This document shows positions 1 to 9,158 of a DNA stretch of 64,000 nucleotides, one piece after another. The position numbers were made by a program, and so were the translations under genes. The DNA is from Opitutaceae bacterium (lineage in GTDB: Bacteria; Verrucomicrobiota; Verrucomicrobiia; Opitutales; Opitutaceae). How positions within the stretch are numbered: the first letter of the stretch is position 1; each line of letters starts with the position of its first letter. The notes under the pieces were generated by a model that was not told where the DNA came from, made no database searches, and saw only the letters and a list, made by a program, of their open reading frames with translations. The stretch is taken from assembly GCA_028284385.1 (NCBI GenBank), contig JANQRT010000072.1, positions 149,407-213,406 on the forward strand, written 5' to 3'.

Positions 1-3000
1 GTGGTTTTGAATCGAGTGAGCAAAACAAGCTCCTCGCCTTTGCGATCAGATTCTTTGCTTCCCACGACAAAAGAAAGCTCTTCTGACTGAGACCATTCGG
101 GATAGGCGGCAGCAATGGCCTCTTCCACTCCCATATGAGGCACCATTTCGCCTCCAATCTTAGAAAACCGTTCGAGCCTACCCTCAATGAAGAGAAATCC
201 ATCTTCATCAAACCGGCCTATGTCGCCTGTATTCAACCAACCATTATCAGAGAATCCTTTTGAAGAGTTGTCCTCCTTCAAATAGCCACTGAAGACATTG
301 GGCCCTTTGACAAGCAGCAAACCAGATTCGCCATCCTTTACAGGAACGTGAGGCTTCTCGCTCGATACAACGCGAACCCACATTCCCGGAAGCGTTCTCC
401 CAACAGAACCGTCTCTCGATCCAAGATAATCAGTCTCCTTGCTAGCGAGAAGATCGTCGCTCTGCAGGCAGTTCGCAGCGATCACGGGAGAGCATTCAGT
501 CATCCCATATCCCTCCAACAAAGGAATGCCAAATCGCTCCTTCCAAGCTTCGGAAAATTCGGGAGGCGTTTTCTCGGCCCCAGCAATCACAATGCGCAGG
601 CTCCCTAAATCCTCGCTGGAAGCCTTCCGCAAATAGGGTCTTAGAAAGGTTGGCGTGCCCAACAACACGGTTACCGTTTCTTCGCGAATCGCATCTACAG
701 AAGCCTTGACTTCCAACGGCGAGCGTACCGTTACCAGAGTTAAGGCCTTCAATAACGGAAACCATAGGCCACCCGTGTATCCAAAACTATGAAACAGCGG
801 CAGGTTTCCTAGCAGTCGATCGCCTTTTTGCAATATGCGACAATCGAATAGCTGCTCCACATTGCTAAGAATATTGTGATGGGACAACGGAATGCCTTTA
901 GGCAAGGAAGAGCTGCCGCTTGAAAACATCAATACCGCTTCCTTGTTACCTCCCTGGCGGTTGATTCCAAATAGATCAGCCAAGAGGGATGTTGGCAATA
1001 GGCATCCCGCCAATGCGCATAAGATTGACTTGGCACCACGGAGCTCGCTGACCAGGTTTTCTATCTCGATAATGCTAACGCCGTCCAGTGGAAGATCGGG
1101 AAACTTGCCGAGGAATTTCCTGGAAGTGATAACCGTATCCAACTTGCTAGTGCAAATCATAGACTTAAACCCTTCGACGCTGACGGTAGGATTAAGGTTG
1201 ACCGGCGATTTTCCGGACCAAACAGCTCCTAGATTCGTAACCGCTCCAGCCAAGCCAGGAGGAAGCAGGAGACCGATACGATTAGATCCGGTCAGTCTTC
1301 GAATCTTCCGAGAAAGAAGAAGCCCTGCTGTTAGGATTCTGGTTCCATTGCTGGTTTGCCTACCAGCTCCTCTATCGACGAGAATAGTCTTAAACTGTCG
1401 TTGCTTGACTGACTCTAAGACTGCGTAGCCGAGCGACTTAGTGAGAGATTTACGATCTTGATAAGCATTGTATCCAAGTTTCATGATCTCGTCACGCATG
1501 CTTTCGGTATTAGCCTGCTCACTAGAGATCGTTTCGCCAAACTGAATGCCGATCTTCCTTCGCAGAGGCATGCCAGCCCTTATTTTGAAAGGCTTGTGAG
1601 CGAAACTGAAAATCGATCCCCACATCCCGTCGATGTAGACGGGAAGAACGGGCGATCCAGCTTTGCGAGCAATGAGGGTCGCTCCTCGCTTGAAAGGATA
1701 CATCGTACCCGTTCTGGTAAGACGACCTTCCGGAAAGATACAGACCACATCGCCTTGCTTAAGGGCTTCGACCGTTTTAACGATAGCCTCTTTAGCTCGT
1801 TGTGATGAAATGTTGATGACATTAAATCGTTTGTAGGCCCATTTGATAAAGGGAAATCTGATACTGCTTGGACCGCCAATAAATCGCACCGGCCGATTGC
1901 TGGCAGCATAAATCAGAATGGCATCCATATAGCTTACGTGATTGCTGACCATCAAAACACCTCCCTCTTTTGGAATGCTCTGCAGGCCCTTAATGCGGGT
2001 AGGATATACGACTTTCACCAGTCCAAGCAGGAAGACGCGCAGCAGGCTTTCCGGCACTAGAAAAGACATCCAGAAAACAACTACGATGCTGAGCCCAGCC
2101 AGGAGATACAATTGGCTTTCCGGGCTCCAATTCCACTGGCTCGACAACAGCGTCTGAAGACCAACAAAGGCAGCGCTTATCAAGTTGATAACCGCATTTC
2201 CAATGGCGATCGTCGAGGCTCGGACTTCATCCTTCGCGGAAGCGACGAAAACGGCATGCAGCGGAGCGGAGAATAGACCAGCCATCACACCAACTGCCAA
2301 TATGCCAAAACTGGCAAGAGCGTGATTTTCCCAAACGAAAGCGGTTAACGGAAGCAGTAGGCTCATCCCTATGGCCCCGACAAATGCCAAGCCGATTTCG
2401 ATTCGTTTCCTGCAGAGCAAAGCGGCGAGCCCGCTCCCAGCTGCAGCCCCTACTCCCAGCAAGGCAGCCATGAATCCTCCCTGACTAGCAGCCCCGGCTG
2501 TCTGAGCATGATCCCATCGACTGTCTTGCATTAAAAGCAGGATGAGCATCGTCCCAGCTCCATAAAACCAGCCCATTCCTAGCACAGGCCACTTCAGCCC
2601 AGGAACTTTCCAGATCGACTGAATAACCTTCCGTAAGGAAGAAGCTTTCGCACTCGAATTGTCAGCACTGTTTTGTAGTGAAAATACTGATGCATGACCT
2701 AAAAAGGCGAACATCGAGCTAAACAGTCCAATAATGGCGACGGACCTCCAGGGACTGTCAGTCAGAGCCCAAAGCTGGTCAAAGGACCATCCCCCGACAG
2801 CCAGGCCTATCAGGGTCGCTCCAATGGCAACGAGCTCTAGAAGACCCATAGCCCAGCCAAGCCTAGGTTTGCCGAAAATCTGTCCAAGCAATGCATTGCG
2901 AGCCGGCGCTAACAGACAAGATTGGACGGCTACTCCGACTAGACCCGTAATGAGTATAGCCAGTGATTCGAGATAGGCCCCAAGGGAAAGGATAAGTAGC

Positions 3001-3266
3001 GCGCTTCCTTGGAGCAAATAGCTGAACTTGACGATCGCAGCCTTTGGAAAACGATCGGTAATCTTTCCCACAAATGGCGAAAGAATCACATAGGGAACGA
3101 TATAAATGAAGGAAATGATTCCAGCCCAGATGGCGGCTTGATTTTCCGACATGGTTGCCGCCACCAAATAGGACGCCGAAATTTTACTGGCGAAATCGCC
3201 GAAGCTATTAAGGGCCTGAGCTCCGATAAGGCCATAACCGTGGCAAGAAGGGAGATTTTGATTCAT
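1..3266 (-). CDS. aas: Lysophospholipid transporter / acyltransferase / acyl-ACP ligase fusion (LplT-Aas type), 3' end off window
   Basis: About 1,088 residues are visible; the C-terminus lies beyond base 1. Residues 1 to about 400 form a 12-helix-like MFS transporter beginning MNQNLPSCHGYGLIG. Residues about 420-600 form a PlsC-type acyltransferase with NHVSYMD (the HX4D motif) and FPEGRLTRTG. The rest is an AMP-forming ligase with MFSSGSSSLPKG, GYGMTECSP and NTGDIGRFDEDGF. In E. coli, LplT flips lysophosphatidylethanolamine inward and Aas re-acylates it; a fusion of the two would do the whole repair cycle at the inner membrane. The ATG at 3266 follows AGGAGGGC, one of the few good ribosome-binding sites here. 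The other possibility is a ligase loading another acyl acceptor. Domain calls are from motifs I read directly; the substrate is inferred. Confidence 0.85.
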   Translation of the reverse strand, partial: MNQNLPSCHGYGLIGAQALNSFGDFASKISASYLVAATMSENQAAIWAGIISFIYIVPYVILSPFVGKITDRFPKAAIVKFSYLLQGSALLILSLGAYLESLAILITGLVGVAVQSCLLAPARNALLGQIFGKPRLGWAMGLLELVAIGATLIGLAVGGWSFDQLWALTDSPWRSVAIIGLFSSMFAFLGHASVFSLQNSADNSSAKASSLRKVIQSIWKVPGLKWPVLGMGWFYGAGTMLILLLMQDSRWDHAQTAGAASQGGFMAALLGVGAAAGSGLAALLCRKRIEIGLAFVGAIGMSLLLPLTAFVWENHALASFGILAVGVMAGLFSAPLHAVFVASAKDEVRASTIAIGNAVINLISAAFVGLQTLLSSQWNWSPESQLYLLAGLSIVVVFWMSFLVPESLLRVFLLGLVKVVYPTRIKGLQSIPKEGGVLMVSNHVSYMDAILIYAASNRPVRFIGGPSSIRFPFIKWAYKRFNVINISSQRAKEAIVKTVEALKQGDVVCIFPEGRLTRTGTMYPFKRGATLIARKAGSPVLPVYIDGMWGSIFSFAHKPFKIRAGMPLRRKIGIQFGETISSEQANTESMRDEIMKLGYNAYQDRKSLTKSLGYAVLESVKQRQFKTILVDRGAGRQTSNGTRILTAGLLLSRKIRRLTGSNRIGLLLPPGLAGAVTNLGAVWSGKSPVNLNPTVSVEGFKSMICTSKLDTVITSRKFLGKFPDLPLDGVSIIEIENLVSELRGAKSILCALAGCLLPTSLLADLFGINRQGGNKEAVLMFSSGSSSLPKGIPLSHHNILSNVEQLFDCRILQKGDRLLGNLPLFHSFGYTGGLWFPLLKALTLVTVRSPLEVKASVDAIREETVTVLLGTPTFLRPYLRKASSEDLGSLRIVIAGAEKTPPEFSEAWKERFGIPLLEGYGMTECSPVIAANCLQSDDLLASKETDYLGSRDGSVGRTLPGMWVRVVSSEKPHVPVKDGESGLLLVKGPNVFSGYLKEDNSSKGFSDNGWLNTGDIGRFDEDGFLFIEGRLERFSKIGGEMVPHMGVEEAIAAAYPEWSQSEELSFVVGSKESDRKGEELVLLTRFKT

Positions 3267-3432
3267 GCCCTCCTATTTGCTAGGGCCATGCCAAAAAGAG
3301 ACTCACCAAGCTTTCTCTAGATTAACTTGTTGTCTATGAAATGCTTAGAAAAATAAAACCGAGTATCCGGCAAAGAGAAAAATCAAAAATAGACAATTAA
3401 TGTACTTTTTAATAGAGCAAAAAAAGAATAAT

Positions 3433-4962
3433 CTAATCAACACCCATTACATAGCGCTTGGCAGTCCGACGATCGACTTCGAGTATTTTCGCCGTCTCTT
3501 CGTAACTTCCGCATTGCCCATATAAAGACTGGGCATACTGGCTCAGCAACTGATTAGCCGTAAGTTTTTGCCTAGCGGCTTTTCCCAATCGCTCCATTTG
3601 ATCGCGAGAGATGCCAAGACTCTCAGGGCTATACTGACCGTGTATCAGAATATTGCGTACACATTGTTCAAGTTCTCTAAAATTGCCCGGCCATTCATAA
3701 GCCTGCCCTAAGTTGGTCTTTATCCATCGGGAAGCTTCTTCCGCCAAACCTTCTCCGTCATCAGGTCCAGCTACCTGCAGCGATATGTGGAACACAAAAC
3801 GATTCAGCTCATTCTTATCCTGCCTTAGGATCTCTTTCAATGATGGCGTTTCAATTCTGTCCGAGCAGAGACGGAAATAGAAATCTTCCCGGAAATTCCC
3901 TTTCGCGATCTCCTCAGGCAAATCGCGATTCGTGGCAGCCATAACCTTACCTGAAAAGGAGAGCAGCTTGCTGTCTCCGAGACGCTGAAACTGGCGGGTC
4001 TGCAAAACGCGGAGCAGTTTTACCTGAATCGAGGGATCCGTCTCCCCCACTTCATCAAGAAAAACGGTGCCATACTCTCCACAGTCCTCGAAGTATCCAC
4101 GCCTGTCCTGCAAGGCTCCCGTGTAAGCTCCTTTGCGATGGCCAAACAACTCGGATTCAATCAAGGTCGGGGAGAGAGCCGAAAGGTTTAAAGGGTAAAA
4201 GGCTTGGTAGAAATCCACTTTGAAAACGGCTTTTCTCCAGTCGAAGGGGACAAACCGAGAAAACGCCACTGCCCGGGCAATAAGCTCCTTTCCCGTTCCT
4301 GACGGTCCCGTTATCAAAGTAACGATGTCTCCCATTCGATTGTATAGAGATCTTCGATACCGTTCAAAATTTTGAGTAAACGAAGATCTCCAGATACGAG
4401 CTCTCAGAGAGTTGATGGCAGGCGAGCCTCCGACGATAAAATTGTATATGTTAACCCAGGCTCGGCGTAGTTGAAAATAGAATGCGAAAATATGGGCCTC
4501 GCCCTCAGGTTCGAGCGCAATGGAATCCGCAACATTCAAGTAGTGCCGAAGCATGTCCCGACAATCCAGATAGAAATCGATTCGCTCCTGGGGGGGCTTG
4601 TTTTGCAACGAGCGATGGATGAGACGGTCGAACCGACGCATGAAATGATGGAACACGAAAAAATGCACCAGGCCTTCGTAAACCTTGAGCTCCTTAGGTC
4701 GCCAACCGGAAGCGTTTTTAGCCAGTTTGCGACGAGCCGAATCGATAAGCCGATTCGAAAGACCAATCAGCTTGGTCAGATTAGGAGCTAGCAATTCTTC
4801 CGACTGACCGGGAAGAATAGCAGGTTCTCTCTCCGTGTATTCACTCCCCAAGCACTCTTTCTCAAGTCGCCATCGAGTCTCTTCAAAGGGATTGCAATAT
4901 CCTATCTCCGCCAACTTGCGAGCGAGCGCTCCGTCTGGCCCAACAAACAACGCTTTAGCCAT
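3433..4962 (-). CDS. Sigma-54-dependent transcriptional activator (AAA+ enhancer-binding protein)
   Basis: This 509-residue protein remodels sigma-54 RNA polymerase using ATP. The AAA+ core spans about residues 205-430, with Walker A GPSGTGKE at 219-226, ESELFGHRKGAYTGA carrying the sigma-54 contact loop as GAYTGA (Tyr for the usual Phe), and Walker B TVFLDEVGE. A Fis-like helix-turn-helix lies at the C-terminus (EETAKILEVDRRTAKRYV). The first 200 residues are helical, with no receiver Asp, GAF or PAS motif I recognise, so the input signal is unknown. It sits 166 bp upstream of the acyltransferase fusion on the same strand. The target genes cannot be read from the window. Confidence 0.88.
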   Translation of the reverse strand: MAKALFVGPDGALARKLAEIGYCNPFEETRWRLEKECLGSEYTEREPAILPGQSEELLAPNLTKLIGLSNRLIDSARRKLAKNASGWRPKELKVYEGLVHFFVFHHFMRRFDRLIHRSLQNKPPQERIDFYLDCRDMLRHYLNVADSIALEPEGEAHIFAFYFQLRRAWVNIYNFIVGGSPAINSLRARIWRSSFTQNFERYRRSLYNRMGDIVTLITGPSGTGKELIARAVAFSRFVPFDWRKAVFKVDFYQAFYPLNLSALSPTLIESELFGHRKGAYTGALQDRRGYFEDCGEYGTVFLDEVGETDPSIQVKLLRVLQTRQFQRLGDSKLLSFSGKVMAATNRDLPEEIAKGNFREDFYFRLCSDRIETPSLKEILRQDKNELNRFVFHISLQVAGPDDGEGLAEEASRWIKTNLGQAYEWPGNFRELEQCVRNILIHGQYSPESLGISRDQMERLGKAARQKLTANQLLSQYAQSLYGQCGSYEETAKILEVDRRTAKRYVMGVD

Positions 4963-5041
4963 AGTCCGTACATTGGATGAATGAAGGCTATGGTCAATAA
5001 ATGTCTGGATAGCTTTTCCTAGCTATCTAATCGATTGACTA

Positions 5042-5968
5042 TTAATCGGCAGTGGGCTCGACGGGCTTGAAATCGGCTGGCGTTTCTTTGCGGAACCTTT
5101 TACCAATGATGTTCGCTACGAGTCCGGCGGGCTCGAAAAGATCAGGAAGAATCGCCACTCCCACCGAGGCGTCCATAATTCTTAGCCTCGTTTTGTCTTT
5201 GGTCTTTTCATCGCGCACGTCGATGGAGCTGAAAATCCATTCGCCATCGACCTTTTTCAAGCCGGCAATGGAAATCGTTTTTATTGGCTCTTCGTCAGGA
5301 CCTAGGATTTGACCTTTGAAAACGATTCGAAACTGGTCATCGATTAAAAGCCTGACTCCCGAAACATTTTCCCTTATTTCGCCGTCATCGTCTGGCGGAT
5401 ACATCAGAAAGGAATGCGTGGGCCTACGCCTCAAGGTAGTCCTGCCCTCATAATAGAATCGCTGCCAATATAAGAAAGGCCTCAGTAATTCGAATGAAGA
5501 AAACGTCGAAGATACGACGGGCTCGAACAGTTCAGTATTGGTCAGCAATTCTGGAGGGCCATCCTGGTAACTGAATGCCTGCATGGCAAAGGGAGAAGGA
5601 CCGTTCTGCAATAGAAGGCGATGGACTTTCGGATCAATCAACTCTCCTTCAGGACCGAGTTTCGCGTCCTCCTCGATGATATCGATTCGTTCGACTGGCC
5701 CTCTTTCATTGCTCGAGCCAATCATCACTCCCGACAGGTAAATCGTCTCCTGCCTGCGTGGCATGATCCGCAATTGAAAACGATAGGAGTAGTCCCCTAT
5801 CGAACCCATGACAGCGCGCGAGTTCTGCAGGATTTCCCAGCCCAGACTTTGGCTGGGGTTCTTGCCCAGCGTATCCAGTGGATTAGTACTTATTCGTCTT
5901 TGTCCAAAGACGCTCGTGATCGAAAGTAGAGCAAAGAAAAGGAATATCGCCGTCGCTAACGATCGCAT
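5042..5968 (-). CDS. Exported protein, possible LolA-like fold
   Basis: This is a 308-residue protein with a clear signal peptide (MRSLATAIFLFFALLSITSVFG, cleavage near residue 22). The mature part is predicted to be mostly beta strand. The C-terminal stretch, with LRIMDASVGVAILPDLFEP, resembles the end of COG2834-type outer-membrane lipoprotein-sorting proteins, which cradle lipids in the periplasm. That likeness is weak and from memory. The gene is the last of the minus-strand run after secG, 34 bp downstream of it, so it is probably co-transcribed. No lipobox cysteine is seen. Export is well supported; the function is not. Confidence 0.6.
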   Translation of the reverse strand: MRSLATAIFLFFALLSITSVFGQRRISTNPLDTLGKNPSQSLGWEILQNSRAVMGSIGDYSYRFQLRIMPRRQETIYLSGVMIGSSNERGPVERIDIIEEDAKLGPEGELIDPKVHRLLLQNGPSPFAMQAFSYQDGPPELLTNTELFEPVVSSTFSSFELLRPFLYWQRFYYEGRTTLRRRPTHSFLMYPPDDDGEIRENVSGVRLLIDDQFRIVFKGQILGPDEEPIKTISIAGLKKVDGEWIFSSIDVRDEKTKDKTRLRIMDASVGVAILPDLFEPAGLVANIIGKRFRKETPADFKPVEPTAD

Positions 5969-6002
5969 ACGACGGCCTTAGACCAAGATAAACGAATTTT
6001 GT

Positions 6003-6446
6003 TTACTGGCCAGGGGATGATTCCTCGGAAGTCGACGTTTCGTTTGTCGTCTCCTCGACTTGAGCTTCCAAATCGTTGGCCATCTGCTCAACCGAATCCG
6101 TCGCCTCCGAAAGGGTCTCGTTGAGACCGAGTGGATCGGTGGCCGGAGCCTGGTCAAGGTCGAACTGGGGCAAAGCGTTTTGAGCCGCTTCAGACTCCTG
6201 CTTGTTTACCCAAAGAACCGCCAAATAGAGTCCGAAGACCATGACGAAAAAGACGATGGCAACGTTTCGGGTAAGCTTCGTGAGAACATTCGTAGTATCC
6301 GCGCCAAAGGTCGACTCGGCCATGCCTCCACCCATCGCCGCGCCCAATCCTCCTTGCGCGCTTCCACGCTGCATGAGGATAACCAGGATGAGAAAAATGG
6401 AGACCAGAACGAGAACGATGGTCAGTAGATTTATCAGAATGCCCAT
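6003..6446 (-). CDS. secG: Protein translocase subunit SecG
   Basis: SecG is the small membrane partner of SecYE. Two transmembrane helices are visible (about residues 3-23 and 58-78) flanking the family signature QRGSAQGGLGAAMGGG and TFGADTTNVLTKLT. A 60-residue acidic, Glu/Thr-rich tail follows the second helix; SecG is usually 75-115 residues, so this 147-residue form is long because of the tail. The ATG at 6446 is preferred to a TTG at 6476 because SecG normally begins directly with helix one. The gene lies 74 bp after parB in the same orientation. Confidence 0.9.
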   Translation of the reverse strand: MGILINLLTIVLVLVSIFLILVILMQRGSAQGGLGAAMGGGMAESTFGADTTNVLTKLTRNVAIVFFVMVFGLYLAVLWVNKQESEAAQNALPQFDLDQAPATDPLGLNETLSEATDSVEQMANDLEAQVEETTNETSTSEESSPGQ

Positions 6447-6520
6447 GAGAACCGGAGACAGTCGATAATTGCCCAATTCTTGTCAAGCGCGGAACGCGAG
6501 CTCCAGAAGGCTGAAAACGC

Positions 6521-7483
6521 CTACTCTTCCAGCCCGATTTTCTCCAAAATCCGCTGCAAATCGTCGTTTCCGGCGTAGTCGATTAGAATGCGACCTTTTT
6601 TAGGACTATGCTTTAGAGAGACATTCGTATTCAGAAAGGAGGTCATCCGTTTCTCGATATCCTCTATAGCGGCAGCCTCGCTTTCCGGTATCTGTCGAGA
6701 CTGGCTCGATTTCGATTTGCTGGACCTGCGCAGAGAGAGGATGAGCGACTCAGCCGCCCTCACACTGTGCCCTTCCTCGATGATGCGTCGGGCTAACAGG
6801 ATTTGCTCTTCCTTTTCCTCCAGACCAAGAAGCACCTTGGCGTGACCCGAAGAAAGGAGTCCCGAGGATAGGTAGCCTCTGATTTCTTCGGGAAGCGAAA
6901 GAAGCCGCAGCGAATTCGCAACGGTCGCTCGCCCCTTGCCAACACGTTCGGCAACCTTCTCTTGGGTGAGGTCGAAATCGCCGATCAGACTCGCATAGCC
7001 CATGGCCTCCTCGATCGGATTCAAACTTTCGCGCTGCAAATTCTCGATGAGCGCCATGGATGCGGAAGAGGCGTCTCCAGCTTCGATGAGACGAGCGGGA
7101 ATTTTGGAATGTTTAAGCAGCTTGAAGGCTCTCCAGCGTCTTTCCCCAGCAATGAGCTGATAGACTTCACCTGCCTGCCGAACCACGATAGGCTGGATCA
7201 AGCCTTCGCTTTGAATGCTCTCGGCTAAATCGATGAGCTGGCTTTCCTCAAAATCTCTGCGCGGCTGATAAGGATTGGGCTCGATTTTGGAAACGGGGAT
7301 TTCCAGAAAGTCGGGTCTCTTTTCCTGGACCGAGAAACCGGGTTTGGATTCCGATTGCCCTCCAGAATTCGCTTTCTTCTTCGTAGCCGCTTTTTTTGCC
7401 GGAGCTCCCGTCGTTTTTTTCGCGCTTCCGGAAATGAGGCCCGCAAGGCCCTTGCCCAGCGCTCGAGGTTTTGTCTTCGCCAT
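6521..7483 (-). CDS. parB: Chromosome-partitioning protein ParB
   Basis: This 320-residue CTP-dependent DNA clamp loads at parS sites to organise the origin region. An Ala/Lys-rich N-terminal arm is followed by the ParB nuclease-like domain from about residue 58 (IPVSKIEPNPYQPRRDF, then GERRWRAFKLL, the CTP-binding motif region) and the central helix-turn-helix (TQEKVAERVGKGRATVANSLRLL). The C-terminal dimerisation region ends near DYAGNDDLQRILEKIG. No ParA gene lies next to it, although the usual arrangement is parAB. The gene starts 8 bp after the LysM gene, which suggests co-transcription. Confidence 0.93.
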   Translation of the reverse strand: MAKTKPRALGKGLAGLISGSAKKTTGAPAKKAATKKKANSGGQSESKPGFSVQEKRPDFLEIPVSKIEPNPYQPRRDFEESQLIDLAESIQSEGLIQPIVVRQAGEVYQLIAGERRWRAFKLLKHSKIPARLIEAGDASSASMALIENLQRESLNPIEEAMGYASLIGDFDLTQEKVAERVGKGRATVANSLRLLSLPEEIRGYLSSGLLSSGHAKVLLGLEEKEEQILLARRIIEEGHSVRAAESLILSLRRSSKSKSSQSRQIPESEAAAIEDIEKRMTSFLNTNVSLKHSPKKGRILIDYAGNDDLQRILEKIGLEE

Positions 7484-7491
7484 ACGTTAAT

Positions 7492-8097
7492 TTATTGCTG
7501 CGGGATAAAGAGCTTTTGACCGACTTGCAAGGCCCTTGGGCTCACAATCTTATTGGCATGCTGAATCCACTCGATTTTCGAATCATGCTGCTTGGCGATA
7601 CTGCTCAGGTTATCACCCGATTGCACTGTGTAATTGATTCCCGTTCTCGGCCAATTGTCATGAAACTCGATCGGCTTTTTCTCAACCGGATTGCTTGTAT
7701 TCGAAGAGAGATTACCAATCGTCTTGTTAACCGTTTTGGCAAAGGCCTGAATTTGCTTCGTCACCTCGAGAAGCGTTTCGCGTTTAATGGTCTCATCTCT
7801 CCGTTCGAGTTGCCCTACCACTTTTTGCAAAGCTTCCTCGATGTAGGAAAGAGTCGCCAGATTCGACAGGCTGGAATCAATATTCGATTCGTAAGTGGCC
7901 ACCGTCTTTCGAAGCTGAGAGTTCTCCCGACGCATGGCCTCCAGATCCATTTGCATGGCGCGAATACGCTCGTCGAGAATCCGAACGTCTTCGGTCAGGT
8001 TCGCTAGTTGATAGGCCAAACTGTTGGTCTGACCAGCCAGGATTGCTGGAAAAACAAGCGCGCCAAGCAACGCGCTACAAACTATCCTATTATCCAT
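7492..8097 (-). CDS. Exported coiled-coil protein with C-terminal LysM domain
   Basis: This 201-residue protein has a signal peptide (MDNRIVCSALLGALVFPAILAG), a long helical coiled-coil segment at about residues 25-125 rich in Leu, Glu and Arg, and one LysM domain at the C-terminus (YTVQSGDNLSSIAKQ through LQVGQKLFIP). LysM binds the glycan of peptidoglycan, so the protein probably sits in the periplasm attached to the wall. The ATG at 8097 is chosen because it gives a clean signal peptide; a longer frame reaching 8160 would overlap fmt. It may stabilise or organise the wall; no enzymatic domain is present. Confidence 0.8.
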   Translation of the reverse strand: MDNRIVCSALLGALVFPAILAGQTNSLAYQLANLTEDVRILDERIRAMQMDLEAMRRENSQLRKTVATYESNIDSSLSNLATLSYIEEALQKVVGQLERRDETIKRETLLEVTKQIQAFAKTVNKTIGNLSSNTSNPVEKKPIEFHDNWPRTGINYTVQSGDNLSSIAKQHDSKIEWIQHANKIVSPRALQVGQKLFIPQQ

Positions 8098-8156
8098 AAG
8101 ATTGCTGATGCGCCACATTTTGATATGGTTCCAAATTAAGTTGGGAAAAACAAGCA

Positions 8157-9143
8157 TCAACCTTCCACCAGTCTGGTGGAGGTCAAGTTGGTCATTGGAA
8201 ATGATTCGATCTTCTCTCCCGAAGACATCTCGAATCCACGAAGAAATTCCATCGCCGGAAGCATCTTTCCGCCCGGTCGCTGTAGACGTTTAAGGAGCAG
8301 ACTGCCTTCAGCGCATGCCACGACTAAATCGTCGGATTCACTAGCGAGAATTTCCCCTGGGCAATCGCTCGATCGCCCTTCATCGAAATCGGCCGAACCG
8401 ATTTTTATAGTTGTGCTGCGAAACTCGAAGCTCGTTCCCGGCCAAGGAAAGAGTCCATTGATCCGTGCAGCGAGGCTTCGGGCAGGAACGTCGAAATCAA
8501 GCTTCCCATCCTCCTTGCCAAGCTTTCGGACGTAGGAAGCCTCGCTTCCATCCTGCGGCTGAGGTCGAGCCTCTCCCTGAAGGACTTGCGAAAGATTTCG
8601 TTGCAAAAGCGGCACACAGGCAAGCGAGAGGCGATGCTCGACATCCAATGCTGTATCCAAACGATCGATATCCGTTTTCTCAATATCAAGCACAGGACCG
8701 GCATCCATCTCTCTAACCATTCGCATCAAACTAACGCCTGTCTCGCGTTCCCCACTTGCAATTGCACATTGAATAGGCGAAGCGCCACGATATTTTGGCA
8801 ACAGAGATGTATGCAGATTCCAGATACCGCATTTTGGAGTATCAATCAGTTTTTGTGAAAGAATGTGGCCATAGGCCATAACCAGAATCGCATCCGGCTG
8901 ATCGGCTTCGATTTCCAATCGCTGGGCTCTTCGCATTCTCTCGGGCTGTCGCACCTCAAAACCGTATTCGAGGGCCCAAGACTTGATTTCGTTTGGAACG
9001 ACTTTCTTTCCTCGGCCTCGCGCTCGATCAGGCTGCGTATAAACCGATACAATTTCAATATCCCCAAACTCACCGTCCCGTATGGCATTCAAAGCGGGAA
9101 GAGCGATCGCATCCGATCCCATGAATATCAATCGAGAGGCCAT
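8157..9143 (-). CDS. fmt: Methionyl-tRNA formyltransferase
   Basis: This enzyme formylates the amino group of Met on initiator tRNA using 10-formyl-tetrahydrofolate. The 328-residue length is typical. The N-terminal formyltransferase domain carries FMGSDAIALPAL, NLHTSLLPKYRGASPIQ (the catalytic Asn/His and SLLP loop) and REMDAGPVL with the conserved Asp. The C-terminal domain, with INGLFPWPGTSFEF, binds the tRNA. It follows der by 15 bp and precedes the LysM gene. Confidence 0.95.
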   Translation of the reverse strand: MASRLIFMGSDAIALPALNAIRDGEFGDIEIVSVYTQPDRARGRGKKVVPNEIKSWALEYGFEVRQPERMRRAQRLEIEADQPDAILVMAYGHILSQKLIDTPKCGIWNLHTSLLPKYRGASPIQCAIASGERETGVSLMRMVREMDAGPVLDIEKTDIDRLDTALDVEHRLSLACVPLLQRNLSQVLQGEARPQPQDGSEASYVRKLGKEDGKLDFDVPARSLAARINGLFPWPGTSFEFRSTTIKIGSADFDEGRSSDCPGEILASESDDLVVACAEGSLLLKRLQRPGGKMLPAMEFLRGFEMSSGEKIESFPMTNLTSTRLVEG

Positions 9144-9158
9144 AGCTGCATGACACCA

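Noticed and set aside
3278..3293. Minus-strand TGGCATGGCCCTAGCA, close to a sigma-54 -24/-12 promoter, just upstream of the acyltransferase fusion
   Set aside because: The spacing and GG/GC pairs fit, but the start of transcription would fall on the ATG itself and remove the ribosome-binding site. I treat it as chance.
6447..6476. TTG start giving a longer SecG
   Set aside because: It adds ten residues before a helix that begins normal SecG, and the ATG at 6446 is more usual.
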